DNA of 42,570 nt from a virus: the IMG/VR virus record IMGVR_UViG_3300036785_000787, positions 1 to 42,570 of that record. One strand, 5' to 3'. Made by a program: the position numbers and the translations under genes. The notes beneath the pieces are model-generated. The model was given only the letters and a program-made list of their open reading frames with translations. It was not told the origin of the DNA and made no database searches. Shown here piece after piece: positions 23,352 to 31,984 of the stretch; within the stretch, counting starts at the first letter, position 1, and each line of letters starts with the position of its first letter.

Positions 23352-23818
23352 CGTTTCGACCAGAGATTACAACAACAGTCGAAGCCGACACGGTTTTGTT
23401 GGACCCGTGGCTGTTAAGCGAAAATGATTTACCCTGGTTGCGAAATCTTTTTGGGAAAAAATACGATCAGGGGTTCGACGCCCTGACGACCGAAAATTGG
23501 TTTCGCAATATTGTGTTGAAGAACCCGATGATGTTCTACCCGGTACGACTGTCCAACTCGTTCATGATTGCAATGCTATCGTGCCTGCCGTGGCTCCCGT
23601 CACAGTTTGATTGCAACGTCATTTGCGTGTGTGCAGACGATGGCGCCATGTGGGAAACCATGAAGCTATTGCGCGGCTCTATCGACTGGGCGCGCAAACG
23701 CAAGTGCAAGCACTGGATGCTGGCGTCCGACACCGTCTTTGATCTGGCACCGATGGCGCTGCGGCTCGGAGCCAAGGAACTTTGGCCGCGCTATATGCTC
23801 AATCTGGAGGTCTCATGA
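23297..23818 (+). CDS. GNAT-like virion-region protein
   Basis: The 173-residue product begins MVDLRQSSRTLPDQSNSVAF. Residues 120-173 (ADDGAMWETMKLLRGSIDWA and following) resemble the GNAT-like fold found in phage tail-region proteins (a helix, then KHWMLASDTVF, then LRLGAKELWPRY). Acetyltransferase activity cannot be shown from sequence alone. The large overlap with the previous gene means the true start may be later, though no good later start is seen. Confidence 0.6.
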   Translation: MVDLRQSSRTLPDQSNSVAFRPEITTTVEADTVLLDPWLLSENDLPWLRNLFGKKYDQGFDALTTENWFRNIVLKNPMMFYPVRLSNSFMIAMLSCLPWLPSQFDCNVICVCADDGAMWETMKLLRGSIDWARKRKCKHWMLASDTVFDLAPMALRLGAKELWPRYMLNLEVS

Positions 23819-24141
23819 GCAACAACATCGGCGCGTTGCTGACGCAGGGTGGCGTTCCCGCCACTGGGCTGCAGACGGCCTTAAATCAATACACCAAAGG
23901 CGAAGGCGAAGTAGCCAATGCAGCCCAGTTTTCGGCGGGCATGGGCCACAGCACCGGCGCTACGCAGGGCGCGACTGGGCCGCTCGCCAACCTTGCCCTG
24001 CAGCAAGGACAGGCATCGCTTTCCAACACGGCAGCGCAAGAAAACTTCCTCAATCAATCCTTCAGCAACTTTGCCGGTGGAGTAGGAAACATTCTCGGCA
24101 AGCTTGGTGGTGCTGTTGGGGGCGGGGGTGGAGGCGGCTAG
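23815..24141 (+). CDS. Gly/Ala-rich virion protein, 108 aa
   Basis: ATGA overlap with the upstream gene; the upstream in-frame extension is rejected. The product (MSNNIGALLTQGGVPATGLQ...) is helical and Ala/Gln/Gly-rich, ending in a GGAVGGGGGGG run. Its order and composition resemble the small ejection proteins (gp7-like) of P22-type phages. This is positional inference. Confidence 0.6.
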   Translation: MSNNIGALLTQGGVPATGLQTALNQYTKGEGEVANAAQFSAGMGHSTGATQGATGPLANLALQQGQASLSNTAAQENFLNQSFSNFAGGVGNILGKLGGAVGGGGGGG

Positions 24142-24503
24142 TGTCAGGAGCGCTATCCAACTTTATTGGCGGCCCATTCGGGTCCTCTGGCGCACCGGGC
24201 TTTCTGCCGTCCGGTGCGACGTCAGCCGTCGGTCCTGCAGCCGGGCAGAGCGTGGAAATGATGGCAAACCGCTACAATCAGCTTGGCTTGGGCGGGCCGG
24301 GCGCGGGTGGCGGCACACCAAGCCCCATGGGAACGGCTGAGGCCATGGATTTGGGTGCCTTACCGAGCCTTACCGGCGGCATTCCCGCACAATTTCAGGC
24401 GGTGCTGGGGCAATTACAAAACCAAACTCTGCAAGGTAGTCCGCTGGGTGCCAACAAGAGCCCTGGCAACGTCATCGGCAACCTTGGTCACTTCGGCAAA
24501 TAG
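24141..24503 (+). CDS. Gly-rich virion protein, 120 aa
   Basis: A GTG start overlaps the upstream TAG (TAGTG), with GTGGAGGCGGC as ribosome-binding site. The product begins with V-S-G-A-L-S-N-F-I-G-G and is Gly/Ala/Pro-rich with a central helix (SVEMMANRYNQLGLG). It may be an ejection or internal protein. Low complexity prevents firm assignment. Confidence 0.6.
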   Translation: MSGALSNFIGGPFGSSGAPGFLPSGATSAVGPAAGQSVEMMANRYNQLGLGGPGAGGGTPSPMGTAEAMDLGALPSLTGGIPAQFQAVLGQLQNQTLQGSPLGANKSPGNVIGNLGHFGK

Positions 24504-24510
24504 GTGATGC

Positions 24511-26601
24511 ATGGCGGGTGGCGGCTTACCAGACATATTCGGCGCCTTGGGGAGCGGTCTTTCCAGTCTGGCCGGAGCGGGGAGCGGTGGCGCCGTGGGC
24601 GGCGGCAGTCCCAATATCCTGCCCCAGGAGCAGCCGCAGAATGCCGCCAGCAACGTTCTCACCGATCCACTCGTGGCATCGCAAGCGGCGGTCAGTGGTG
24701 GCGACCCCTCGATAACTGGACAGCAGCCGCAGCAACAGGCGCCACCCCAGCCGCCACCCCAGCCGCCGACCTTCACGCCTCCACCGCAAGCCCAACAGCC
24801 GCAACCCGTACCACAAGCATCGCAAGATTGGCTGGACACGGCGACTGACCCGAACAAAGCCGCCCAGGCGGCCGTGGCCGATCCTAATCAAGCGGCACAA
24901 GCTGATCCAAACCAAGCCCAGCCCATTACGGCACAGGCCGGCCCCGCGCCCGCGCAAGCGAATGTCGGTACGGCCACGCCGCCCCCGGAGACGGCAGCAT
25001 CGGCAACGGATCAGCAAGGGGCAGGCGCGGGACAGCAACGCGGACAGCAGCGCCAGCAGAACCCGCTCACGCAGGCCAGCAATTTTTTTAAAAACTTGGC
25101 CAAGCCGGGCAGCGCCCCGCACGGAATACCCAATCTGCTCGGCGACCTGTTGCGCGGCGGGCCGGCGGCGGTGATGCAGGATCTGATGGGGCTCACTAAT
25201 CAAGTCGGTCCTGCCTACGGACAACAGGAGTACGGCTCGCAAGGCGCAACCGAACATGGTTATGGCTACGGCGCGGCCCCATCCTCCGCACAAGCTGCTG
25301 TACCGCCCCTGGCGCAGCAGCAGGCCGCGCCGCAGCCGCCAGCTACAGACCGAGAGGCGCGGGCGGCAGAGGCTGAGCGCAACGTCCAGGCCGAGCTCGC
25401 CGCGCAAGCGGCCCAGCGTGACCCTAGCGCGGCCGCCCGTAGCGCTGGCGCGGCCGGGACGCCTACAGCACCCCCAACACAAACAGGCGCACCAGCGGCC
25501 ACTGTACCGCCTCCTGCGGCCCGTCCCCCCGCCACCCCAGCCTCATTGACCACCGGAACTACCGGCACCGGCCACGCTGCGTCGCCAATCGCGCAAGGCG
25601 AGATCCAGATCAGCCCCTATTCACGGGCCGGGGCGCCGCCGATGAAGCCGTCGCAAGGCAGTGTCGATGTGAGCCCGCTCGGCGGCGAGGTCAGCAATCC
25701 GAACACCGTGCGCCAAATGGCGCAAATGGTGTCGCAGGAAGTCGGACTGAAACCCGGCAATACCCGCGCTCAGATCATTCAACTGGAAACGCTGCGCAAC
25801 CGTGCGCTCTACGGCATTCAGGGTAATGGGCGCTTTCCAGATCGCACCCGCGCACCGACCAGTTTGGCGCAAGCAGGGCAAACTCTTCGTGGCCCCTACA
25901 GCCGCGCCGGCTATTCCGGCTATTACCCGGATTACAGTAACCAGCGGGTTAGTCCGGCACAGCAAGCTGCTTTCAAGCGCGACGTTTACGACGTGGTTTT
26001 CCCGCCCGATGGTGGTCCCGGATCGAACCTGTCGGACGTTGGCTGGGGACCAATGACCGGCAACGCCTCCAATGATCCGCGCATGGGCGAGAAAGGTATG
26101 GTGGCGAAGCATCAGTACCTGCGCGGCACGCAGGGCTACAGTATGCGCCGCTCTGGCGGCGATGATTACTTCCGTGAGCATGTCCGTTCTGGCGATAGCC
26201 TGCCGCAGGCTGGGCAAACGATGACGGCAGTAGAGCCGCAGCGGCTTTACGGTGAATTCAATTTCGGCCCACGACCGGATCTGGAGGGAATTGTCAACAC
26301 GACGGCGCAGGCGGCTCCGGGCGGATTGCCTACTCAGGACTGGCGCCGTTCGACTAACGTCGAAGAAGGCCGGGGCAACCCCTTCATGACGCCGCTTGCT
26401 TTCCCAACCGGACAAACTGGCGTCGATCCGGCGGTACGCAACGATTGGATGGCGGGGCTGCAATCGCCGCAGCGCAATACGGAAATGGCGCGGCAGCTTG
26501 GCATCAACGATATTGAGCCGTTGTTGGATCAGCTTGTCCAGCAATGGGCGATGCAGACGATGGGCGGGCCTGTGCCGATGCCGCGTCCGCGCCCGAGGTA
26601 G
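24511..26601 (+). CDS. Large Pro/Gln-rich internal protein (ejection-type)
   Basis: The 696-residue product is long and low in complexity. Residues 1-340 are rich in Pro, Gln, Ala and Gly; residues about 370-640 are more ordered and contain PNTVRQMAQMVSQEVGLKPG and an AQQAAFKRDVYDVVFPPDGG segment; the C-terminus has VPMPRPRPR. Size and order suggest an internal head protein ejected with DNA, like gp20. A cell-wall-degrading domain in the middle is possible but not visible by motif. Confidence 0.65.
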   Translation: MAGGGLPDIFGALGSGLSSLAGAGSGGAVGGGSPNILPQEQPQNAASNVLTDPLVASQAAVSGGDPSITGQQPQQQAPPQPPPQPPTFTPPPQAQQPQPVPQASQDWLDTATDPNKAAQAAVADPNQAAQADPNQAQPITAQAGPAPAQANVGTATPPPETAASATDQQGAGAGQQRGQQRQQNPLTQASNFFKNLAKPGSAPHGIPNLLGDLLRGGPAAVMQDLMGLTNQVGPAYGQQEYGSQGATEHGYGYGAAPSSAQAAVPPLAQQQAAPQPPATDREARAAEAERNVQAELAAQAAQRDPSAAARSAGAAGTPTAPPTQTGAPAATVPPPAARPPATPASLTTGTTGTGHAASPIAQGEIQISPYSRAGAPPMKPSQGSVDVSPLGGEVSNPNTVRQMAQMVSQEVGLKPGNTRAQIIQLETLRNRALYGIQGNGRFPDRTRAPTSLAQAGQTLRGPYSRAGYSGYYPDYSNQRVSPAQQAAFKRDVYDVVFPPDGGPGSNLSDVGWGPMTGNASNDPRMGEKGMVAKHQYLRGTQGYSMRRSGGDDYFREHVRSGDSLPQAGQTMTAVEPQRLYGEFNFGPRPDLEGIVNTTAQAAPGGLPTQDWRRSTNVEEGRGNPFMTPLAFPTGQTGVDPAVRNDWMAGLQSPQRNTEMARQLGINDIEPLLDQLVQQWAMQTMGGPVPMPRPRPR

Positions 26602-26603
26602 TC

Positions 26604-28781
26604 ATGACCGACACCAGCACTGCTGATCTCAACACGGATCAGCAATATTTCCCGCAGCCACCACCGTCGCCATTGCAGCAAGTCGCGCAATCGTCCCCAC
26701 AGGACGCGGGACAGAAAGCCCAAGACCGGCTTCCTGGCGGCAACGTGCCCTGGACAACTCGACCTACGCAGGGATTTTCTAGCGGTCCCCCACAGCCACC
26801 GCCACCGCCACCGATGCCCACGCCGCGCCCGCCAGAAGCTCCAGTCGCAACCGCACCAGTAACGTCGCCCAAACCGCCGCCGGAAAATCAACGCTTCACT
26901 CCGAACTCCCCACGCCCGCCAGACCAATTTGGCAAGCCGAATTGGGCGATTAGTGGATTGAAGCACTATCCGGGGCTGGAATTATCCACCTTCTTGCCCA
27001 ATGAGCAGGAGGCGCCCGGCGTCATGCGCGGCGCAGGCAAGCAATTGGCCCAATTCGGCCCGCCTTCGGTTGCTGGCCCGGCCAGGGCCGCAAGCGATCT
27101 TGCCGCCATTGTTGGTCCGTTTCTTGATTTCTACAGCCACAATGCTTTTTCCCAGCACTATCGCAGCACCATGTTGGGAGAAACCCAACAACAAGAAGCG
27201 CAAGTGCGAATGCAGCAAGCGAAAATGCGAATGCAGACCGAGCAGATGCAGGTGCTGCATGATCAGATGATGGAGAACGGCGCTCAAGCAATCGCTAACC
27301 ACAGCGCGCTGCTGACGCGCTATGGCGACATCATCAACAAACACAACAATCATACGATATCGGATGAGGCATTTACCGAAGCAATCCACAATCTGAATAT
27401 AGAGAGCGGACACAGCAGTCTTGACGCCACCCTACAAAACGGTGGTCCAACAGCAGTGATCAATCAACTACAATGGGAAGACCAACGACTGCGTGATTTT
27501 TGGAGTTCATATACTGTTCTCGATCAAGCGCAGCAAAGGCGTAAGAAAGAAACCGGCGATCAATCCGATGATTGGGTAGATGGCGGCGGCAGCAATAGTC
27601 CGGCGCGCCAATCCCTGATTATGGATGAAGATAAGCCGACACAACAAGCATCTGCCGATCAATCTGTTCCAACTGCTGACGGTGCCACGTCAACTCTCGA
27701 CAAAATCAAGAAACAAAACAATCTCAACGACCAAGGCATGAATGCTGCGCAAGACATCGTTGAGCAGGGCGATGTGCCGGGAATGACCAAAGCGGAGGGC
27801 GCAAAACTTCACCCTCAAGCCTATCGCGCCGCGACTACAGCAGCAGGACAGATTGGTCACGCTATCGGTCAAGTCGCATCTGGCGCAGGCACGCCCGAGG
27901 AAAAAATCGAGGCCATTCGTAACATCAACCCCAATGTTGCACAGACCCTAGATGATTTAGCCAACTATCGTCAGGAACTGAAGGACGTACCCAACGCCAC
28001 ACGCGGGCAAATCAGTAGTTGGGCGCATCAAGTCAATCCTAAATATGACCCGACCAAGGCGGCGCAGCTCAAGGAATTCTACAAGGCTGGCAGTAAAGAA
28101 AACACAGCAATGCAGGCCGCCGCCAACTTGCCGAATGTGATGATTCAGCTTTACAGCAATCTGCGTAAACAGGAAAACACCAACTACTTCGGCACCAAGC
28201 TCGATCAGGCATTGAAGGGCTTGAGCCAAGATCCGGAATACAATTTGATCGCCAATCAGCTACGTGTCGTGCAACAAGCAATCACCGCTATTCAGAGCGG
28301 AACCGGCGTTCCGCGTGTGACTATTCTGGAAGAAATGATGAAGGCTGTGCCAGCCACTGCATCATCAGAAACCATTCGCGGCGCCATGATGCAGGATCTA
28401 GCCGAGGCTTGGGGCCGCATCGGCAACATACAAGGTCAGTTCTCTAATTTTGGCGTTAAAGGCTATGCGCCAGGATTAAGCAAAGAAACCGTTGATCTCT
28501 ATAGCGGGTTCTTGCGCAGCAATTGGCGCAGCGGCGAATTCCCCAGTGACGTACCACCGCAGCTCAAGCAACTTAGTCGCGATCCGGCCAAGGCGCGAAC
28601 CGGATTATCCAAGACAGAGCGTGAACCGCCGGCCACCGAAGCCGAGGCGCGCGGAGCTAAGATCTTCTACGACCGCAACAAGGACAATCCAGATCCGGCC
28701 ATTCAGGCGCAGATACAACACGCCATGCGGACCATGGGACTCACCCCGAACCCGCCTTGGGAGCTCCACGTCAATGAGTGA
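26604..28781 (+). CDS. Large internal protein (ejection-type, gp16-like position)
   Basis: ATG at 26604 follows the upstream stop closely. The 725-residue product has a Pro-rich N-terminus (PPPPPMPTPRPPEAP near 80) and a long helical middle with a coiled-coil-like, Gln/Met-rich run (QVRMQQAKMRMQTEQMQVLH). Long helical segments follow to the C-terminus. Size and position fit a large ejection protein that spans the cell envelope. No transglycosylase motif is obvious. Confidence 0.65.
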   Translation: MTDTSTADLNTDQQYFPQPPPSPLQQVAQSSPQDAGQKAQDRLPGGNVPWTTRPTQGFSSGPPQPPPPPPMPTPRPPEAPVATAPVTSPKPPPENQRFTPNSPRPPDQFGKPNWAISGLKHYPGLELSTFLPNEQEAPGVMRGAGKQLAQFGPPSVAGPARAASDLAAIVGPFLDFYSHNAFSQHYRSTMLGETQQQEAQVRMQQAKMRMQTEQMQVLHDQMMENGAQAIANHSALLTRYGDIINKHNNHTISDEAFTEAIHNLNIESGHSSLDATLQNGGPTAVINQLQWEDQRLRDFWSSYTVLDQAQQRRKKETGDQSDDWVDGGGSNSPARQSLIMDEDKPTQQASADQSVPTADGATSTLDKIKKQNNLNDQGMNAAQDIVEQGDVPGMTKAEGAKLHPQAYRAATTAAGQIGHAIGQVASGAGTPEEKIEAIRNINPNVAQTLDDLANYRQELKDVPNATRGQISSWAHQVNPKYDPTKAAQLKEFYKAGSKENTAMQAAANLPNVMIQLYSNLRKQENTNYFGTKLDQALKGLSQDPEYNLIANQLRVVQQAITAIQSGTGVPRVTILEEMMKAVPATASSETIRGAMMQDLAEAWGRIGNIQGQFSNFGVKGYAPGLSKETVDLYSGFLRSNWRSGEFPSDVPPQLKQLSRDPAKARTGLSKTEREPPATEAEARGAKIFYDRNKDNPDPAIQAQIQHAMRTMGLTPNPPWELHVNE

Positions 28782-29760
28782 CGATAGCGATCTCGCCGCC
28801 TTCATGAAGCGGTCCAACTCACTCAGTCCGCCGCCCAAGGCTGCGGCCGAGCCCACCCCCACCTCCATGCCAACCGGACGCGGCGCCCGGTTTCATCCCG
28901 ACGAAGCCAAAGCCGCCACACCTACCCCGGTGCAGCCCGCCCCTGCAGAGCCGGAAATACCCGAAGAAGAATTACCTTGGGGGCAGCGGCACGATATTGC
29001 GCGCGGCATTCCGCACGGGTTAGCCGCGCTTGGTACCAACGCCGTTCGACTTCAACAAACGCTGGGGAACATTTTTGCGCCCAACCTAACGCAAGTTGTC
29101 AAAAGGAACATGCCGGATTTTGTCCGCAGCGCTTATCACCGCGCACGGGAATATGCTGATGAGCCCAGTCAATCAACGACTGAAACCGTCGCGCGTGGCG
29201 CTGCTGAAACACTTCCCCTGATGGCAATTCCGGGCGGGCCAGTTGAGGCTTTTGTCGGGCGTAGGGTTCTAAGCCAATTGCCACAAATCGCCGCCGCCGT
29301 CTCACCACGCGCCGCTGCAATAACGGGGGCAATTGCCCGTGGCGCTGGTGCGGCTGAACGGGGCGCTGTCGGCGGCGCAATCGCTGATCCCGAACACCCT
29401 GGCGCTGGTGCTGCAGCCGGCGCCATTGGGGGTGCTATTCCGGGAGCAGCCGGCGACATATTGCGCAGTCGCGCGGGACAATCCATTGGCGCGCATGGGC
29501 TCGCTGGGATTGCGACCGCTGGCGTCATCTACGCGCTCCATCATGGGGCGGGGCTTCCTTACGAGCTCGTTGCCGGCTTGGCCATTCCGGGAATTCGCTG
29601 GACGCGCACTCCCAGCGGCAGAATGGTACATCTTGTCGGCGAGAGGCTCGTGGACGCCGCAGGCCAAATCGTCGGTCACATTCCGGCCGGTGTCGCCGGG
29701 TTTGCCGCCGGCCGCGCCGCGCCCGCAGTTCTGCCACCGCCACAAGAGGCCGAGCAATGA
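28774..29760 (+). CDS. Ala/Gly-rich membrane-associated internal protein
   Basis: The 328-residue product starts at an overlapping ATG just before the upstream stop. Residues 1-75 are Pro-rich and charged; residues about 150-290 are Ala/Gly-rich with several hydrophobic stretches (AAITGAIARGAGAAERGAVG, AGAAAGAIGGAIPGAAGD) able to insert into membranes. It could be an ejection or pore-forming internal protein. Function unproven. Confidence 0.6.
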   Translation: MSDDSDLAAFMKRSNSLSPPPKAAAEPTPTSMPTGRGARFHPDEAKAATPTPVQPAPAEPEIPEEELPWGQRHDIARGIPHGLAALGTNAVRLQQTLGNIFAPNLTQVVKRNMPDFVRSAYHRAREYADEPSQSTTETVARGAAETLPLMAIPGGPVEAFVGRRVLSQLPQIAAAVSPRAAAITGAIARGAGAAERGAVGGAIADPEHPGAGAAAGAIGGAIPGAAGDILRSRAGQSIGAHGLAGIATAGVIYALHHGAGLPYELVAGLAIPGIRWTRTPSGRMVHLVGERLVDAAGQIVGHIPAGVAGFAAGRAAPAVLPPPQEAEQ

Positions 29761-30116
29761 GCAGCCTTGATCCGCTCGGCGTCAACGTCCGTCTCTACAA
29801 TCAGATTTCCGAGATTTTGCACCACCTTGAGACCGATGAGCGTGTTACGCTGAAGGAACGGATTGCGGCCCTGATCGCCATCGGCCGCATTCAAATAATG
29901 TTCATGGGGATGCGCAAAGAGAAAATCCATGACGCCAGCGCCGGGAGTTCCGTCCGAAAATACAGCAAGGCCTTCAAAGCCCATGACGCTCGTGGCCGAA
30001 AGGCAATTGCCGGAAGGGCGGAACCCGAGCGAACTGCAGACGATGATATCATCCGCGACGCCATCAACGACGCCTGGGGCGACGACGGCGGCGACGACGA
30101 GCACGGCACCGCCTAA
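29757..30116 (+). CDS. Unknown acidic-tailed protein, 119 aa
   Basis: ATGA overlap at the start. The product has an N-terminal helical domain (VNVRLYNQISEILHHLETDE, residues 9-28), a LKERIAALIAIGRIQIMFMG helix, a basic middle (AHDARGRKAIAGRAEPER), and a strongly acidic tail (NDAWGDDGGDDEHGTA). It is the last clear gene before the minus-strand region. Family unknown. Confidence 0.65.
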   Translation: MSSLDPLGVNVRLYNQISEILHHLETDERVTLKERIAALIAIGRIQIMFMGMRKEKIHDASAGSSVRKYSKAFKAHDARGRKAIAGRAEPERTADDDIIRDAINDAWGDDGGDDEHGTA

Positions 30117-30348
30117 TCTCACACAAGAATACATTCATCGGGCAGCATGGAAGGCGGGGGTGCTGGGGGCGCTCAACGTGCTCACCGTGGTGCTCGCCGT
30201 CCGCCTGACGCTGCTCGTTTCCGTTTGCGGTGCGGCCGGATTAGCTTACTTAGCCCTGACCGGACCCGACCCGTACCGAGGGGCAATTCTGGCGATTTAC
30301 TGCGCAACGGTCGTGCTTCCTCTGGTTTGGCTGGCGGCACGTCGTTGA
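30043..30348 (+). CDS. Small membrane protein, holin candidate
   Basis: The ORF overlaps the upstream gene by 74 bases (ATG at 30043 chosen among several in-frame starts). The C-terminal part has hydrophobic segments: ALNVLTVVLAVRLTLLVSVC, AAGLAYLALTG and GAILAIYCATVVLPLVWLA, ending in basic RR. Two or three membrane helices and a charged end match a holin, but it is not next to the endolysin. Confidence 0.5.
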   Translation: MISSATPSTTPGATTAATTSTAPPNLTQEYIHRAAWKAGVLGALNVLTVVLAVRLTLLVSVCGAAGLAYLALTGPDPYRGAILAIYCATVVLPLVWLAARR

Positions 30349-30499
30349 GATCGTCGCGCTCGGCTATTTCGGCCACGCTGCGGATGCCATCGGGAAGGCG
30401 GGCCATTTTGTCTCCCTACGCGCATTTTGGGGTGTTGGCCGTAACTTTACCCGACTTTGGGTCCCCGTTTGCGCAATAGACCCCGTTTCGGGATAAAAC

Positions 30500-30550
30500 C
30501 ATTGAAATCATTGAAGAATTTCCATTTTATAAAGTTCAATGAAATCAATG
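30500..30550. terminator. Bidirectional terminator-like inverted repeat
   Basis: Arms of 16 bp (30500-30515 and 30535-30550) pair with two mismatches across a 19-base A/T-rich loop. It lies exactly where the plus-strand late block and the minus-strand 30563-32644 block converge. The 30349-30562 gap holds no convincing gene. Confidence 0.55.
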
Positions 30551-30562
30551 ACTTAACCTTAA

Positions 30563-30778
30563 TTACGATTTTGGGCTCCCAGAACTCAAATTTGCAGCTT
30601 TGATTCCGAGCCTCGCCATTAGCTCCCAGCACCTCTCAACGCGGTGCGCTTTGCGCCGCCTTCGCTCATCCGGGGAATTGAAGTCTTCCCCGCCGTAATT
30701 AACCAGATCACTCTCATCGAGTTTGTTTTCTTTCATGAACCGCAAAACTTCACCAACGGCCGGATCGTTGCGCATCAT
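30563..30778 (-). CDS. Unknown small protein, 71 aa
   Basis: The start MMRNDPAVGE lies in an ATGA overlap with the stop of the upstream gene, with GCGGAGG ahead of it; a longer frame to 31024 is rejected because it overlaps that gene. The product has a helix (AVGEVLRFMKENKLDESDLV), an acidic stretch and a basic RRRRKAH followed by a final helix. No family recognised. It is the last gene of the minus-strand recombination block. Confidence 0.6.
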   Translation of the reverse strand: MMRNDPAVGEVLRFMKENKLDESDLVNYGGEDFNSPDERRRRKAHRVERCWELMARLGIKAANLSSGSPKS

Positions 30779-31125
30779 TTTAAAAGCGTCCTCCGCAGCA
30801 CGTCGGTAATCCGCGAGTGCGACGTGGTCTTTTCCATGTGCTGGCGCTTGCCGGTCTTGACCAGCCATTGCCGCCGCATCGCAGCGTTGGCCAGAGCGCC
30901 AAAGATATTGCTCGACTTCGGCGGCGGGCCAATTGTCTTTCGCACCAATCGGGTCAGATCTTCGAACTTGCCCTCCCACCCGGCCGGCAACCCGTGCACC
31001 ACGGCCAGGGCCGCCTGCCACCAATCGCCCCCACCACGCACGGCCCGCTTCATGCCTTCGTCGCGCGCCGCCTTGCCACCAGTCCAGCCGAACAGATCGC
31101 CCGTACTGGTGTCCCTAGTCCGCAT
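30775..31125 (-). CDS. Small phage protein, winged-helix-like, 116 aa
   Basis: ATG at 31125 overlaps the end of the exonuclease gene by 11 bases. The product has a DWWQAALAVVHGLPAGW segment and then a P-P-P-K-S-S-N-I-F-G-A-L-A-N-A-A-M-R-R pattern. I recall this in small phage proteins with an N-terminal helix and a C-terminal basic wing, often near recombination genes. It may bind DNA. The assignment is approximate. Confidence 0.6.
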   Translation of the reverse strand: MRTRDTSTGDLFGWTGGKAARDEGMKRAVRGGGDWWQAALAVVHGLPAGWEGKFEDLTRLVRKTIGPPPKSSNIFGALANAAMRRQWLVKTGKRQHMEKTTSHSRITDVLRRTLLK

Positions 31126-31825
31126 CGCTCACTTCCTTCAAAAGAACCGCGACATTGCCGTGCCGGCGTACGTAGCGCTCGACGTTATCAAGCTCATCCA
31201 AAAACAGATTCAATTGCAAGCGCAGCAAGGCGATATAGCGCGGGTCCGGTCTCGTTCGGATATGCACAGCGGCAAAGTCCGGATGATAGCTCCAGAAATG
31301 ACAGCAATCGAATTCACCGATCATGATTTGGCCCTGAACCTGCGCCTTGTACTTATCGCCCGGTCCCTCGACCATGTATTGGATATGCGTCCACGGCGCT
31401 GGCGCCTTGATCTCCACCGCCTCATTACGATGCGCAAATACCCGATCCGGTGAACAGCCAGTACGACCATCGTCGGTGGTGAAAAACCCGGCCGGCAACA
31501 ATTCGCCCGGAAAGCGATCCGCCGCCGCGCCCTCGCGCTCGTGCCCGTCGTCGGTGAATTGATTGCCGGCGAAGCGATCCGGCATTGTCGTTTGCAAAAT
31601 ACGTTCGGCCACCAAGCGATACAGATACTGCCGGCGCTCCTTGTTGTCGGGCGAGGTTGGCTTGCCGCCCGGCGTCATCAGCAAATGAAAGTTGCTTGCG
31701 GTTGGAATGCCCAGCCGCAAGCGCTTCCAGTCTTCCGAATACTGATCTACGGTGTGGTGTTTCACATACAGCTCGTTGTGCAAGTCTGTCCGCCCCGCCC
31801 ATCTGGTCGGCAGGTTGTTGAACAC
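31115..31825 (-). CDS. YqaJ-like viral exonuclease/recombinase
   Basis: The 236-residue product shows the YqaJ/lambda-exonuclease fold. DWKRLRLGIPTASNF opens the domain, GHEREGAA lies near 94-101, GCSPDRV carries Asp127, VEIKAP carries E138-x-K140, and KAQVQGQIMIGEFD (160-173) provides the Gln motif. The GTG start at 31825 overlaps the upstream gene by 64 bases; another GTG at 31765 would form a neat GTGA overlap and could be the real start. It degrades one strand at DNA ends and works with the SSB-like partner just upstream. Confidence 0.85.
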   Translation of the reverse strand: MFNNLPTRWAGRTDLHNELYVKHHTVDQYSEDWKRLRLGIPTASNFHLLMTPGGKPTSPDNKERRQYLYRLVAERILQTTMPDRFAGNQFTDDGHEREGAAADRFPGELLPAGFFTTDDGRTGCSPDRVFAHRNEAVEIKAPAPWTHIQYMVEGPGDKYKAQVQGQIMIGEFDCCHFWSYHPDFAAVHIRTRPDPRYIALLRLQLNLFLDELDNVERYVRRHGNVAVLLKEVSDAD

Positions 31826-31971
31826 GATCTTGTCGGGTTCTGAATTTTAATGGGCTTGCAGTTCGCCGGGTTTATCACGCACGCATCCGGCCGTGGGCGC
31901 GGCATCGGGACTTGCGCCAAAGCCGGCATCACAATTCCCAACAGCAGCACAGTCGTTATGATCCGTCGCAT
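31762..31971 (-). CDS. Secreted small Cys-rich protein
   Basis: ATG at 31971 follows TAGGAAGGACAGGCAA. The 69-residue product has a signal peptide (MRRIITTVLLLGIVMPALAQ), then VPMPRPRP, then a Cys-containing tail (six Cys). It lies between the SSB-like and exonuclease genes. It may be an exported or lipoprotein-like factor. The PMPRPRP motif recurs at the C-terminus of the protein at 24511-26601. Function unknown. Confidence 0.6.
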   Translation of the reverse strand: MRRIITTVLLLGIVMPALAQVPMPRPRPDACVINPANCKPIKIQNPTRSCSTTCRPDGRGGQTCTTSCM

Positions 31972-31984
31972 TTGCCTGTCCTTC

